64,000 nucleotides of DNA from Cyanophora paradoxa (lineage: Eukaryota > Glaucocystophyceae > Cyanophorales > Cyanophoraceae), in the NCBI GenBank assembly GCA_004431415.1, contig QPMI01000424.1:1-64000 (forward strand), in the 5' to 3' direction. This document shows positions 38,010 to 48,124 of this stretch, piece after piece (positions within the stretch are counted from its first letter, which is position 1; the number at the start of each line of letters is the position of its first letter). The notes under the pieces are model-generated. The model had not been told where the DNA came from. It made no database searches and saw only the letters and a program-made list of their open reading frames with translations. Made by a program: the position numbers and the translations under genes.

Positions 38010-39548
38010 ATGACGGAACCCATAGTAGAAACGACAGTAAAGAATGCTGTATTGGATAATCAATTTTATATAACCCATGCCAATATACCCAGTGAATCCA
38101 ATGACCTAATTGTTAATCTAAAAGGCTATGTGATGGGAGCTATGGCTTCTAACCTATGGAATGACCTTTTCGGTTACGAGTTTGGTCACATCTATGACAT
38201 TGCAAATGGGATCGGCTATGTGGATGCGATGGCAGGCACAGCCTTTCGAAATCTAAATTGCAACTGTGTGGGTGGGTGGATGTTTCAGATCTGTTCAAAT
38301 GTCGATCCTACTATTGATCCCGCCACGATAACCTTTGATTGCAATCTGTTTGCCCCCAAAACCATTTTCTCCATCACTTGCAATCTCGTTAATTCGGATG
38401 TGCCCATTGTGGCACCTCTCATGGGTGCATCCAATATGTATATTCGAAGATACCCTGTTGTTCACACAGGTGGAGAGTATGTGATCCCAGATGATCCAGC
38501 TATAATGCCTATTAAAATCGATCTCCCTTCGGATTATGTAGGGAGGGGGGAACTGAAAACCGTTTCATTTACAGGAGACTATAATGATCTCATTAATAAA
38601 CCCACCGCAGCAAATCTACACCCTGTTGCATTTTCGGGGAGTTTCCTCGACCTTAATAATAGATCACACACCCACACAAAGGCAGAAATCACAGATTTTG
38701 CACACACTCACACCAAATCACAAATTACAGATTTTGCACACTATCACACCCGAGCAGACATTACGAATTTCGCTCACACTCATGTTAAATCAGAGATTTT
38801 AGATCTCGGAAATGTTGCATATGTTGGTCACACCCACACCAAGGCAGAGATTACAGATCTTGGAAATGTTGCATATGTAGGTCACACCCACACTAAGGCA
38901 GAGATTACAGATTTTGCACACACTCATGATTGGAATACAGATATCTATAACAAACCTGCAATTTTCTCAGGAAACTACAATGATTTGACCAATAGACCAA
39001 CTCTTGATCCTTTCACAGCCACCACAATCAGAGCCAACAACACAATGTATGTAGGATCAGGTCAGATTGTAGAACCAGCAGGACCTATGTTTGAAGAAAC
39101 ATGGTTCTTCCACAATTCGCAGAATTACTTTGATAAAACCTTACTTGTTCGTGGAAATGCCTATGCAAGAAATTTCTATGCTATGAACCCCTCAAATAAT
39201 GCGACCATCAGTCGATGTATTACAGAGGCAGATCTTTCCAGTCAACTCAATGCATATTTTAATGGGAAAATCCAAGCAGGAACGTATGTTTACACTACTC
39301 CTTATCTTTGGGCAAATCCTGACCATAGGTTTAACCTCACTATTAATTTCAACAGCAGCTTTGCTAACCCTCCTATTGTAACAACTGGTATACAACACAA
39401 TGAGACAGCCTACTACTACCGCATGTATGTAAGGCTTAAACAAGTTTACAGTAGCTATTTCACTTGTGAGCTTGACATAGTTCCATTAAGTTCTTTTGAC
39501 AGACCAGGATTTCCAGTTACAATTCATTACACTGCTGTCGCAATTTAA
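38010..39548 (+). CDS. Tail-fibre-like adhesin with HxH repeats
   Basis: A 512-residue protein. Residues 1-155 are a conserved base domain almost identical to the Element 2 protein. Then come GDYNDLINKP and at least seven HTHTKAEITD-like repeats, a motif known from phage tail fibres where paired histidines can bind metal ions along a trimeric shaft. A distinct C-terminal beta domain follows from about residue 330. An ATAGAGAAATA leader precedes the ATG at 38010 and is shared with Element 2. A host-surface attachment role is likely. The shaft and tip differ entirely from Element 2's protein. Confidence 0.75.
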   Translation: MTEPIVETTVKNAVLDNQFYITHANIPSESNDLIVNLKGYVMGAMASNLWNDLFGYEFGHIYDIANGIGYVDAMAGTAFRNLNCNCVGGWMFQICSNVDPTIDPATITFDCNLFAPKTIFSITCNLVNSDVPIVAPLMGASNMYIRRYPVVHTGGEYVIPDDPAIMPIKIDLPSDYVGRGELKTVSFTGDYNDLINKPTAANLHPVAFSGSFLDLNNRSHTHTKAEITDFAHTHTKSQITDFAHYHTRADITNFAHTHVKSEILDLGNVAYVGHTHTKAEITDLGNVAYVGHTHTKAEITDFAHTHDWNTDIYNKPAIFSGNYNDLTNRPTLDPFTATTIRANNTMYVGSGQIVEPAGPMFEETWFFHNSQNYFDKTLLVRGNAYARNFYAMNPSNNATISRCITEADLSSQLNAYFNGKIQAGTYVYTTPYLWANPDHRFNLTINFNSSFANPPIVTTGIQHNETAYYYRMYVRLKQVYSSYFTCELDIVPLSSFDRPGFPVTIHYTAVAI

Positions 39549-39567
39549 CTATTTGATTAATATAAAG

Positions 39568-40641
39568 ATGACCTCTGTATTAGAGATCCCAAACTATGAA
39601 CTTGCAGCAAAATCACTACACAGCACCTCTCATGAAGTAGTTGATTCTACACCCGGGTTTATTTGCACTGAAACTTCAAGTAATACCTCTTTCACAGAGA
39701 ATAATATACTCAGAGTCAAAGAGATTCGATGTGATCGCAATGGAGGCAAGATAAGAACCACAGGAATTATTATCTCGAATAAAAATCAAGTTCAAGCAGG
39801 TCAAGTAGTCCCAGATTCAGCAGTGTATGATAATGTGGGTGGATTCACCACAGCAAAGATAGTAACTTTCGATAACACAATAAATAATTCGGCTCTTGTT
39901 GTCAAGAGTGGAGGAGCATACATTGGAGATGGGGCAATTGTGGTGGGGACTGTTACAGCAAATCAATTGAATGTGAGTGGGACAAGTTCATTTACAGGAT
40001 TGATGACCTTTAATGGAGGTCTATCAGGAAGTATTCAGTATGGAACTCTCACACTGTCAACAAGACTAACAACTCCTGAGAGTAACACAATTGCAGACAC
40101 CAACTTCATTTACAAACGAAATGGAAGCGCAATTGTGACATTACAAAATATTCAAACAACACCATCAAATAGAGAAGCAATCGTATTTTCATCAGGTAGC
40201 TATCTGAAACGAAATGGTTGCCCTCGTTTTATGGCTTCGGCAATGACAGCAAATGCAGCAGTAGCTCTTCTTGGTAAAACTTCGGCAAGTTCCTTCCCAT
40301 TCACAGGCATTCTCATCAACCATGGAAATCGCTTTGCTGGTGCTACTGGAACGTTTACAGCTCCCATTACAGGAACCTATCGCTTTTTTTTCAACATTGA
40401 AACAACAAACAATGATGGGATGAACGGAACCATAGTCCTCAATATACGAAAAAATGGTGCATCTTCGACAAACGAGGCAACTGGGACATTTTCATCCTCT
40501 GTATCAAGGCTCAATATTTCATACGAATGCATCATCGACCTCGCTGCAAATGATTGGGTCAGAGTGTATAACAACTCTGCCACTGGGATTGAATACACCA
40601 ATCGATCTCACTTTGGAGGAATGCTGATAAGCGCCACATAA
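39568..40641 (+). CDS. C1q-like tip/adhesin protein A
   Basis: A 357-residue protein with ATG 39568, 20 nt after the previous stop and just after TAATATAAAG. The N-terminal region is shared with its neighbour (GFICTET..., IRCDRN.GK.RTTG). The middle has glycine/threonine-rich fibre-like strands (SGGAYIGDGA, FTGLMTF). The C-terminal 140 residues follow the C1q/TNF-like pattern FTAPITGTYRF...DWVRVYN...FGGMLI. C1q-like heads form trimers used for binding. Tandem paralogue of the gene at 40664. Probably a second fibre type exposed on the particle. Confidence 0.7.
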   Translation: MTSVLEIPNYELAAKSLHSTSHEVVDSTPGFICTETSSNTSFTENNILRVKEIRCDRNGGKIRTTGIIISNKNQVQAGQVVPDSAVYDNVGGFTTAKIVTFDNTINNSALVVKSGGAYIGDGAIVVGTVTANQLNVSGTSSFTGLMTFNGGLSGSIQYGTLTLSTRLTTPESNTIADTNFIYKRNGSAIVTLQNIQTTPSNREAIVFSSGSYLKRNGCPRFMASAMTANAAVALLGKTSASSFPFTGILINHGNRFAGATGTFTAPITGTYRFFFNIETTNNDGMNGTIVLNIRKNGASSTNEATGTFSSSVSRLNISYECIIDLAANDWVRVYNNSATGIEYTNRSHFGGMLISAT

Positions 40642-40663
40642 TATTGTTACTTTAAAGTAAAGA

Positions 40664-41683
40664 ATGTCCACACAAATTGCTGTTCCTGTTTTCTGTTATG
40701 CCGCCCCAAAATTGCATCAGCTCAACCACACAGTAACAGATGCAACCCCTGGGTTTATTTGCACAGAATCCACAGGAGCTGATTCATTTTCTCAAAATTC
40801 GGTGATCAGATGCAAAGAGATACGATGTGATCGCAATAATGGAAAGGTGAGAACCACTGGTTTAATTGTGTCAAATAAGAACCAAGTCCAATCGGGATCG
40901 ATTGTATCAGATTCAGCAATTTATGATGATGTGGGAGGGTTCACCACACCCAAAATTATTACTTTTGACAACACCATTAATAACTCTGCTCTTGTAGTAA
41001 GAAGTGGAGGAGCCTACATTGGAGATGGGGCAAAGATTGATGGGACACTTACAGCATCTCAACTTTCCGTGACAGGGACAACCACTTTCACAGGATTAGT
41101 AACAGCAAGTGGTGGAGTCTCAGTATCAACCACCTCTCAACCCACCATTACTGCAACTACAAGGTTAGTAACCCCTGAAATCGATACAGGGGCAAATGTT
41201 GATCTTGTGTTGAAGCGAAATAGCAATACAGTAGCAACACTTGAACCCAATTCATTAACAATTAATACAGGTTGTTATTTAAAGAACAGCTTCCAACCAA
41301 GGTTCTGCTTCCGATTGGGATATAATCACACTGCAACTTCTTCGACCGCTCTCATTAATTGGGCAACAGATATTGTTAATGTCACTGGATCTTTCACTGG
41401 GTCATCTGGAAGATTTACAGCTCCTGTTGCTGGACATTATCGATTCTCAGTTTATACCAACTCAACAACATCATCCGCAATTCAGCTTTTTTTCAAATTG
41501 AATGATGCCGACCCTGGGGGCATTTCTCTAACTGCTTCACACACAGGCACATTAATAAAACCTCTTCATCTGTCTTGCATTCTCAATCTTGCAGCTAATG
41601 AGTATGTTACAGTTTGGACAGGAACCACAGGCACATATTCCTCTGCAACAACATTCTGTGGAGAGCTGATCAGTATAACATAA
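40664..41683 (+). CDS. C1q-like tip/adhesin protein B
   Basis: A 339-residue paralogue of protein A. The N-terminal part is very similar (TPGFICTES, IRCDRNNGKVRTTG, SGGAYIGDG), while the C-terminal head (FTAPVAGHYRFSVYT ... FCGELISIT) has diverged but keeps the C1q-like FTAP.(A/T)G.YRF and final F.G.LIS strands. Element 2 has only one gene of this type (53134-54159), so Element 1 carries a duplication or Element 2 a loss. Upstream is a near-palindromic TTACTTTAAAGTAAAGA leader. Confidence 0.7.
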   Translation: MSTQIAVPVFCYAAPKLHQLNHTVTDATPGFICTESTGADSFSQNSVIRCKEIRCDRNNGKVRTTGLIVSNKNQVQSGSIVSDSAIYDDVGGFTTPKIITFDNTINNSALVVRSGGAYIGDGAKIDGTLTASQLSVTGTTTFTGLVTASGGVSVSTTSQPTITATTRLVTPEIDTGANVDLVLKRNSNTVATLEPNSLTINTGCYLKNSFQPRFCFRLGYNHTATSSTALINWATDIVNVTGSFTGSSGRFTAPVAGHYRFSVYTNSTTSSAIQLFFKLNDADPGGISLTASHTGTLIKPLHLSCILNLAANEYVTVWTGTTGTYSSATTFCGELISIT

Positions 41684-41704
41684 ATTTCTCTTGTTATAGT
41701 AAGA

Positions 41705-41968
41705 ATGTCGAATATCTACCAAGTAGTTCTTTCAGATACTGAGAAATTGGGAATGGAGTTCTGCGCTGCATCTGTTCAGGATTGGATCGATAATGCTGCC
41801 CATAACAGAGCAAGAATTGCAATTGATGAGATTGTTCAGAAAGAAATCCACTCTTGCATCTCAGGTGGAGTTCAAATACCAACCTCAAAGGAAGCGATTG
41901 TATTACAGGCATTCCAAAGGGGAACTGTGAAGAAAGCAATTGAATATAATACAGTTGCTGAGGAATGA
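41705..41968 (+). CDS. Small conserved element protein
   Basis: An 87-residue mostly helical protein (SVQDWIDNAAHNRARIAIDE core). It is strongly conserved in Element 2 (52861-53124), except at the last 10 residues. The function is not recognised. The ATG at 41705 follows a TTATAGTAAGA box. Conservation against a background of changed neighbouring adhesins argues for an essential role, possibly structural or chaperone-like for the fibres, but that is inference. Confidence 0.65.
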   Translation: MSNIYQVVLSDTEKLGMEFCAASVQDWIDNAAHNRARIAIDEIVQKEIHSCISGGVQIPTSKEAIVLQAFQRGTVKKAIEYNTVAEE

Positions 41969-42009
41969 AGTCTAAATTAATTGGTTTTTCATATAGCATG
42001 CATAGAAAG

Positions 42010-42944
42010 GCATGTATCTTGCATAGTGGGCGGGGCGCGAGTGTATTTTAACGTGGTCTATCGTCGTACTTTGTCGTAAATATGCTAATCGTACATTTCG
42101 ATTCGTACATTTCGATTGAAGTACATTTCGATTGAAGTACATTTCGATTGAAGTCGCAAGTTTGTGCAGGTGGGCATTTTCGGCATGCTTGCTCATGCAC
42201 AAACTTGCTTTAAAAAATATACAATTAAATTCTGTTTAACTCTTACGAGTTTTGCTATAACACTCTCGGCATTGATAGTTGAGACCATCCTTCGTTCTTT
42301 GTCTTTTATTAAACTCACTTGCAAGCTTCTCAATCTTGCAGTGCGAGCATATCTTCGATTGTACTTCGATTTTCGGACGCGTTTTTAACACACAATGATA
42401 AAGGTAATTGTGATACTCTCGGTCGCAGTCTTTGCATCTCCAATTCAAAAGTATATTCCCTGAGCTACGCTTTTGCAATGCGTAACTCGATGCCGGTTTT
42501 ACCTTATCGCAAACATTGCACCGCTTAGTCTCAGGTAGATTTACTTGATTGCTTGCCATTGTTACATTATACATTCGGGAAGTCTTTAAGTGGGGATCAC
42601 TTGTTTAATTGGTGGGGTCTACCTGGATTTTTCAATTTGGGTAACTGAAAACAGTTTGGAAACGATCGGGAACATTTCGTAAAAATAAGGGTCTTACTGT
42701 CCTTACTGAGAGATTGGGGGAGGGTTAAAGGGCTTACTGAGAATGGTAAGGAATTAGAAAAATGGAGAATTAAAGGGTTTCGTGATTGGTTTCAGTAAGG
42801 AAGGGTTAGATGTTTGAAAAATATAGTGTGGCTCAGTGCGAATTTATGATTTTCGCACTGAGAATTGTGGGAGATGTAAGACCTGCTTATTGACATGGTC
42901 GGCTTTTTTTGCGCGCAATTGGTGGGGTCTACCCCCGAGCGAGC
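42010..42944 (-). repeat. Element 1 right inverted terminal repeat (935 bp)
   Basis: Mirror of 17286-18220, ending ...GGTGGGGTCTACCCCCGAGCGAGC. Contains the second copy of the zinc-knuckle gene and the same hairpin and tandem repeats. Confidence 0.9.
42236..42559 (-). CDS. Two-zinc-knuckle protein in right ITR
   Basis: Exact mirror copy of the left-ITR gene; the encoded 107-residue protein appears unchanged. The two copies are 24 kb apart but read identically, whereas the Element 2 homologue is only about 70% identical. This indicates that copies within one element are homogenised or newly copied during ITR replication. Confidence 0.75.
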   Translation of the reverse strand: MASNQVNLPETKRCNVCDKVKPASSYALQKRSSGNILLNWRCKDCDREYHNYLYHCVLKTRPKIEVQSKICSHCKIEKLASEFNKRQRTKDGLNYQCRECYSKTRKS

Positions 42945-42950
42945 CTTCTG
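42945..42950 (+). repeat. Target-site duplication, right copy (CTTCTG)
   Basis: CTTCTG follows the terminus ...AGCGAGC and repeats 17280-17285. Joining the two flanks would restore a continuous GC-rich host sequence with one CTTCTG. Confidence 0.8.
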
Positions 42951-43910
42951 AAAAGCCTTTGAAGCTCAGCGGCTCGTGCGAACAGCAAGCTCAGATGGGC
43001 TTCATGATCAGGCTAGGGTCCGCTCTCCGAGGGCCCAGGCCCTGAGGGCTCGGGGGACTGAGCTGTGCCTACAGTAGCATGTGCAGTGTAATTAAGGCTA
43101 GCGCTGGAGCCGGGGTCGCCCCGTAGCTAGAGCCTTGAATTCGAAGGCACGTCGCTGGGCCGCGCGCGCAGCCGGGCCACGAGCTCGAGCTCGCAATCGA
43201 GCCTTTGATTTTGCGGCTTGCCCTGTTTGCCCTCACGGCGTCCACTCCCCCTTCTTGCTAGCACCGTCCGCGGTGCTTGCAATAGAATCTTGGAGAGAAT
43301 TCAAGGCGGTGATGCCACTTTTAGCGCGCAGCCTGGCAGCGTGAGGCCTAGGGCCGGCTGCCGCGGCTCATGATCAGCAGCTGGTGGTCGCGGCCGGGCC
43401 GCGGGATTCACGCCTAGTAGGCCTTGGGCTGGAGCCGGAGCTAGCGCTCGAGCTTGCAATTGGGCCTCGATCGATCGCGAGCTCTGTCGACGTCTCCAGG
43501 CTTTTGTTTTGCAGCCTTGCCATGCATATGGCAGTACTGGTTGTACATGTGTTCCTGAGCAGCTAGCCGTGGAGCCTGCCAGGCTGCAGCGGCATGCACG
43601 CAGCTCATGATCAGCGGCTGGCATGCATATGCTCCGGATCTGGATCAGAGCTAGGCTCATGCATATGATCAGTGATCAGGGCCGAACTGATCATGAGTCA
43701 CCGGTGTACCAGGCGCCGGATAGCTCAGAAATTGCAATTGCAATTGGGCGAGGCCTGCATGCGCAGCTGATCATCTCGCGCGGCGCGGTCACCGGGTCAC
43801 GAGCGCTGCGCGCTGGTCGGCGTGAATTCGAAAAAGCCTCGAGCTCGGAGCTCGAGCTCGTGATCTCAGTGTTCTGGCCAAGAGTCTGCACTAGCTATAG
43901 AGTACAGAGG
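42951..43910. other. Palindrome-rich GC-rich host flank
   Basis: Same sequence character as the left flank, with words such as GCATGCATATG, TGATCATGA, CAATTGCAATTG and GAGCTCGGAGCTCGAGCTC. Open frames overlap on both strands without motifs. No gene is supported. Confidence 0.5.
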
Positions 43911-44026
43911 ACATTCTTCACACAAAATTCCGGGGGACATTCTTCACACGAAAAGCTCGCAGCGTAAAGCCAAGCTTATCGCGCAGAATGTCCACGCTCG
44001 GATTCCAGCGTCCTCGCCGTCCACGG

Positions 44027-44281
44027 TCGAGCACACCCTTTCAAGAAGACAGGCTCACTACGCAGTAGTAGAGCGCTGCTTCGGGTGGCTAGCGATGCAG
44101 CGGTGACTCGAGCAGTCTGCCTCGGTCCCGGTTCGCTTTCTCTCATCTCCATCGTCGGCTGATCAAGCACGCCCTTTCAAGAAGACAGGCTCACTACGCA
44201 GTAGTAGAGCGCTGCTTCGGGCGGCTAGCGATGCAGCGGTGACTCGAGCAGTCTGCCTCGGTCCCGGTTCGCTTTCTCTCC
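44027..44281 (+). repeat. Two-copy tandem repeat, period 136 bp
   Basis: The block beginning TCGAGCACACCCTTTCAAGA at 44027 recurs at 44163 as TCAAGCACGCCCTTTCAAGA, and both continue nearly identically to CCCGGTTCGCTTTCTCTC. No coding evidence. Confidence 0.75.
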
Positions 44282-44556
44282 GGCCGTCGCTCGGTGCCGC
44301 AGGCAGCCGAGGTGAGCAAGCTCACATCGCACGAAACCGGAGCAATCTGCCCCCGGATCGTGTTTGCGCTTTATTTGCGAGAGCAGCACGCCCCAGTCGT
44401 AACCGCGCTGAGCCAGAACCTCAGCCCGCGGCCGTGGGCGCCAGGCTAAGCCACGCGGCTGCCCCACGTCTCCTCCGCTGAAAGATCTGCGTGCGAGCGG
44501 CTCGCCGGGCTCTATAGGTGGCCGGCGGCCGCCCGCGCTTAGTGCCGCGCGGCGCG

Positions 44557-44844
44557 AGCGAGGTCTGCGGCCGACCCCAGCAGATCAAATCTGCCGACCC
44601 CAGCAGATCAAATCTCACGGGCGAGGCGCGGCGCGCACCCCGGGAGGCCGAGCGCGTGCGCAGCGACAGCACGGGCCATGATGAACTCGGGCGCGGAGCG
44701 AGCGAGGTCCGCGGCCGACCCCAGCAGATCAAATCTGCCGACCCCAGCAGATCAAATCTCACGGGCGAGGCGCGGCGCGCACCCCGGGAGGCCGTGCGCG
44801 TGCGCAGCGACAGCACAGGCCATGATGAACTCGGGCGCGGAGCG
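44557..44844 (+). repeat. Two-copy tandem repeat, period 144 bp
   Basis: AGCGAGGTC(T/C)GCGGCCGACC starts at 44557 and 44701. Each unit contains an internal doubling of GACCCCAGCAGATCAAATCT. Open frames through it on both strands are repeat artefacts. Confidence 0.8.
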
Positions 44845-45351
44845 CCGGGCTCGGGGTGCAAGGCTCGCGAGGGCCAGCACGGCCGATCGACCAGGCTCGA
44901 TGTACGCCTCGGTCTTGGGCGAGGCTCGCGGGTCGCCGGTCATCGTACAGGTCTTCTTTCGTCTGCGCGAGGCCGTGCGCGCGGCGCGGCGCCGCAGGGG
45001 GCGCGTACTAGCATGGGCATCGAGGTTGTCCTCCGAGATCCGGACAAGATCTGCGACGTCCGTCGGCGAGGGCGACGGGAGGGCGCGTCCGACCGCATTT
45101 AGCAGTTCTCAAGAGCTAGTTCTACGTTTTCGGTGAGCTGACGGAGAGCCTGCCGGCTCGCTGTGGCTGATCGCTGTGTGCGTCCCGATCGCATGCCGAT
45201 CCGGGCTCGCCGGTGCGCGGGGTCGCCGATCGACGCTGAAATGATGTTCTAGAGCTACTGTCGATGCGCCCGCATCGCTGCTGGTCGCCGATCGTGCCGG
45301 GCTGATGTTGACGATGAACTGCCCACGGGTTGCTCCGTAGGCAGTGGCGCC
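44845..45351. other. Host sequence, no feature supported
   Basis: GC-rich in the first half, more balanced after about 45100. No motif, splice structure or repeat that I can defend. Confidence 0.4.
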
Positions 45352-45634
45352 TGTCGGATAGGAGGATTCCCACCCGATTGGGCGCCCGCGCGGTCCAGCG
45401 CGGGGCCGGCTCCCTGTGCTGGAGCAGCTGTAGATGCAGGCTGGTGTATTCTCTGTGTACCCGGAAGACTACTGACACTGTACCCCTAGGATAGGTAGAG
45501 GCAGGCCAGCGTAGGCTACCGCGAGGTAAACCTACAGGAAGAGAGACTATGCTAAGGCACCGTAGACTGCGTCAGGCACCAACTAGCTCTAGTCACTAAG
45601 TCACCGCAAGGCCAGGGAATCGAGCCATGCGACA
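45352..45634 (+). repeat. 283-bp dispersed direct repeat, copy B
   Basis: Matches 9764-10046 over its whole length by eye. Here it is followed by a G-rich tract (45640-45780), whereas copy A is preceded by one. Just after that tract, GCTTACTATACTGTAGTCC resembles the start of the tRNA-like repeat module. Confidence 0.8.
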
Positions 45635-45780
45635 GAGCTGGGGGGCGGGCGGGGCGGGGCGGGCGGGGAGGGTGACGGGCCGGGAGCGGGGCGAGGCGCT
45701 GAGGGTCGGGGCAGGGCGCTGGAGGGCGGCGGGGGCAGGGCGCTGGGGGGCGGCGGGAGCGGGGCGCTGGGGGGGGCATA
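45635..45780 (+). repeat. G-rich low-complexity tract
   Basis: GGGGCGGGGCGGGCGGGG-type repeats ending in GGGGGGGCATAGTTAAGC. Comparable to the tracts at 20-110 and 9590-9763. Confidence 0.65.
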
Positions 45781-46062
45781 GTTAAGCTTACTATACTGTA
45801 GTCCAGGCCTAGTCAGCTAGCATAGTACGGAGCATGTGAGGAGGGATCGAGGCAGTGTGAGTGGATGATATTGGAATGGAAGTCAAGTGCAGCAAGCTGA
45901 GGGTAGCCAGTGCCAATGTGCGCATTCAATAAAGGCAGGCAAAACTAAGTAGTCGAGCGCATGATAGAAGGTGTCAGAGATAGGAAACAGAAATCGATAC
46001 GAAACGAACCCCGACAACTGACTGCCATACAACGTATATGGAGTACGGCGCGCGTCCTTGCC

Positions 46063-46754
46063 CTAATTCTGACCGACATCGTCGTACATTCCGTGGTACA
46101 TATCATCATGCAGCGGCCATCCATCTGGGTCCACATCGGGTCGATGTACGACGTGCTTGGCGACCGTCCCATTCCACTTCATATAGATTTCGGCCCACCG
46201 GCGATCGGGGTCCCAACTGCCAGCACAATCGAAGGCATTTATCATCAAGTCGTACTCTGCGGTGGGGATGGGGTTAATAGTTGATCATCATCCAAGATTA
46301 CATGTGTACAGGCACCTCCATTACAGTCCGTAAGCTGAACGGACGCAATCACATCGTACGCAGAAGTGAACTCGTTGTTACTCACGCGCACCGCTGCAGG
46401 CCCAGGTGGTACTGCTATGATGGCGCCTGTGCCGGGATTCTTGATTATAAAAACGTCGGGGGTCATTTGGCTCATGGCCTCCAGTACGATGATGGAACCG
46501 GGGCCGCTGACTCGCACTGATTGAGATATATCGCGGTAAGAAGCTAAATCGAGATTCGGTCTCGCGTAAGAAGCAGCTAGCACTATATCGGATGTGGGCG
46601 ACGTATCTGCGATGGCGCAAATCGCAGCATGCACTTGCGTCAGCAGTGAACGGAGCAAGCGCACGGAGAACATACCTCTCGATCGCTTCTTGGAACCGGA
46701 ATCGAGGATGGGACGCAAAGTATTCGTCAACGACATGTCTAGCCGTCTCTGCAA
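46063..46754 (-). CDS. Spliced host gene, uncharacterised
   Basis: The minus strand carries two coding-looking exons. A 47-nt GT-AG intron (46255-46301) joins ...GGACTH to YDLMINAFDCAGSWDPDRRW in frame. The last exon ends at 46063 and is Asp/His/Trp-rich (HVVHRPDVDPDGWPLHDDMY). Upstream, two frames compete at 46600-46760, so another small intron with donor GTATGT near 46670 is likely. The protein resembles no family I know. The start codon is unresolved; an ATG in frame lies at about 46736. Confidence 0.45.
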
Positions 46755-46799
46755 GAATCAAGTCCGGCAATTAGGGGTACAGCCTGCATTCCCGGCGCC

Positions 46800-47673
46800 G
46801 TGAACGACAGCCCGTGCGCTACACGCGCAACTCGTCGCATCGTTCTTAGCGCGCTCATTCGCCTGCGCAATCTCCAGCTAGGCCAACCCACCGCTAAGCG
46901 CGAAGCAACGCGGCGCGCTCCTTCGCCAACGCCAGCGCCATCAAGGCGAACACAAGCGCTAGAAGCGCCGCTCGTCGTACCTTCGAAGCGCGCTCAGTCG
47001 CAGGTTGGCTGATACCCCGGCTCGAAGTAAGCATGCTCAGACCCGATCCGCGCCTGCCGTCTAAACACAGACGACTTTTAACTTATATGTTTCAACAGGT
47101 TCCGACTACTTGATCATGGCGAAAACAAAAGCGTGCCATGGGATCTCACCTGGGATGTTCAGAGGAACGATGCAGAGGATCGAGCAGCCACATGATTATA
47201 GAGGACCGATCCGTAACTATAGTCACTTCTCCGACGTCACTACTCTTATGAGAAACACACCGCCTGTTGATCGCATCCAAATCGTTGAAGATGGAACGGT
47301 TCTGCAACGATTTCTGCAGATCGAGCCTATCCACATCTTCAGGCCATGGCAAGCCGGGCGTGACTTCGGTATTACCCTTACGTAAACCTCTACTTCTTCA
47401 CGTCTCACCACCAGACGCCTGCCAGCTATCTCTCGGGCACTCGATACGAAACTCCGCCTGCATCTGTCCTGTCCCTACACATCAGAACGTATCAGAGTGC
47501 CAGTTCAGTCAGTGTACTGCGTTCACCCGCACGTACGTGGTCGCATTCCCTTCATAAATTCCACATTATTCTTATCCCTGCGCAGTGTTTCGATTTCAAC
47601 GAGCACTTGATATTCTCCCTTCATAATGAAGATTGGTCAGCTATTCGTCCTGCACTCATGATCATGATCAAAG
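46800..47673. other. Host sequence with weak coding signals only
   Basis: Short frames on both strands (for example + 47116-47385 and - 47146-47352) overlap each other and have neither domain nor splice support strong enough to choose. Left unassigned. Confidence 0.35.
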
Positions 47674-47883
47674 TTAAATCCTTTCCATAGGGAATGCCCA
47701 TTCCAATTCTGCCAAAGACAAGCAGGTCTCCACAATCTCATCATTGACGAGTTCTTCAAGTCCATCCTTGACGGGGTCTGTGCCCGATTTACCTTTACAT
47801 CTCATAATTACTGACACCCTCATTCCAGACAACGCCTGCAGATCTCGCTGTCGAAATAGACAACACAGGAAGATGGCTGCCAT
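47674..47883 (-). CDS. Possible terminal exon of a host gene
   Basis: The minus strand reads a compact acidic segment, KSGTDPVKDGLEELVNDEIV, to a stop at 47674-47676. It looks protein-like, but no upstream exon could be joined with confidence. It could be a decayed fragment. Confidence 0.25.
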   Translation of the reverse strand: MAAIFLCCLFRQRDLQALSGMRVSVIMRCKGKSGTDPVKDGLEELVNDEIVETCLSLAELEWAFPMERI

Positions 47884-48025
47884 GCGCTTCCGACAATATA
47901 CCCGACTAGATTAGAATCTCCAAGCAGGGCTAGGCCGCGCACCCCCCATCAGTGCATCACCCCGCCCCGCCCTTCTCTGCCACATCCAACCCCGCCCCCG
48001 CCAGGGCGTCGCGAGTAGACCGCTG

Positions 48026-48098
48026 CGCCCCGGGCGGCTTACTATATTCTAGTCCATGTCCTAGCTAAAGAGCATCGTACAACGGACTGAAAGCAACG
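48026..48098. repeat. Dispersed repeat module, 5' part (copy 2)
   Basis: GGCTTACTATATTCTAGTCC ... CTAGCTAAAGA ... GGACTGAAAGCAA matches 1458-1520 closely, including a short remnant of the GC-rich satellite directly before it. Confidence 0.6.
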
Positions 48099-48124
48099 TG
48101 GCCCCCTAATCGACAGACCTATAG

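Larger units (their letters stand above)
17286..42944 (+). mobile_element. Element 1: complete Polinton-like virus / Maverick-type element
   Basis: A 25,659-bp insertion with 935-bp inverted terminal repeats and a perfect 6-bp target-site duplication. It encodes integrase, family-B polymerase fused to a helicase, packaging ATPase, double-jelly-roll-type capsid protein and two minor capsid proteins, plus adhesins. Base composition is clearly more AT-rich than the flanking host DNA, and both borders are sharp. Gene content fits the Polinton/PLV group. No Ulp1-type maturation protease is recognisable. The matching ITRs and intact duplication point to recent insertion, although the giant fibre gene is frameshifted and the integrase lacks its usual catalytic Glu. 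Confidence 0.9.

Noticed and set aside
17286-42944. Classification as a retrotransposon because of the integrase
   Set aside because: No reverse transcriptase, protease or RNase H. The integrase occurs with PolB, capsid and packaging ATPase, which is Polinton-like.
17286-42944. Classification as a virophage
   Set aside because: The 25.7-kb size, 6-bp target duplication, fused PolB-helicase and gene order fit Polinton/PLV better. No virophage-type protease or hallmark set was recognised.
43980-45100. Open frames spanning tandem repeats at 44027 and 44557
   Set aside because: The coding impression comes from duplicated GC-rich units read in all frames. No domain is recognisable.
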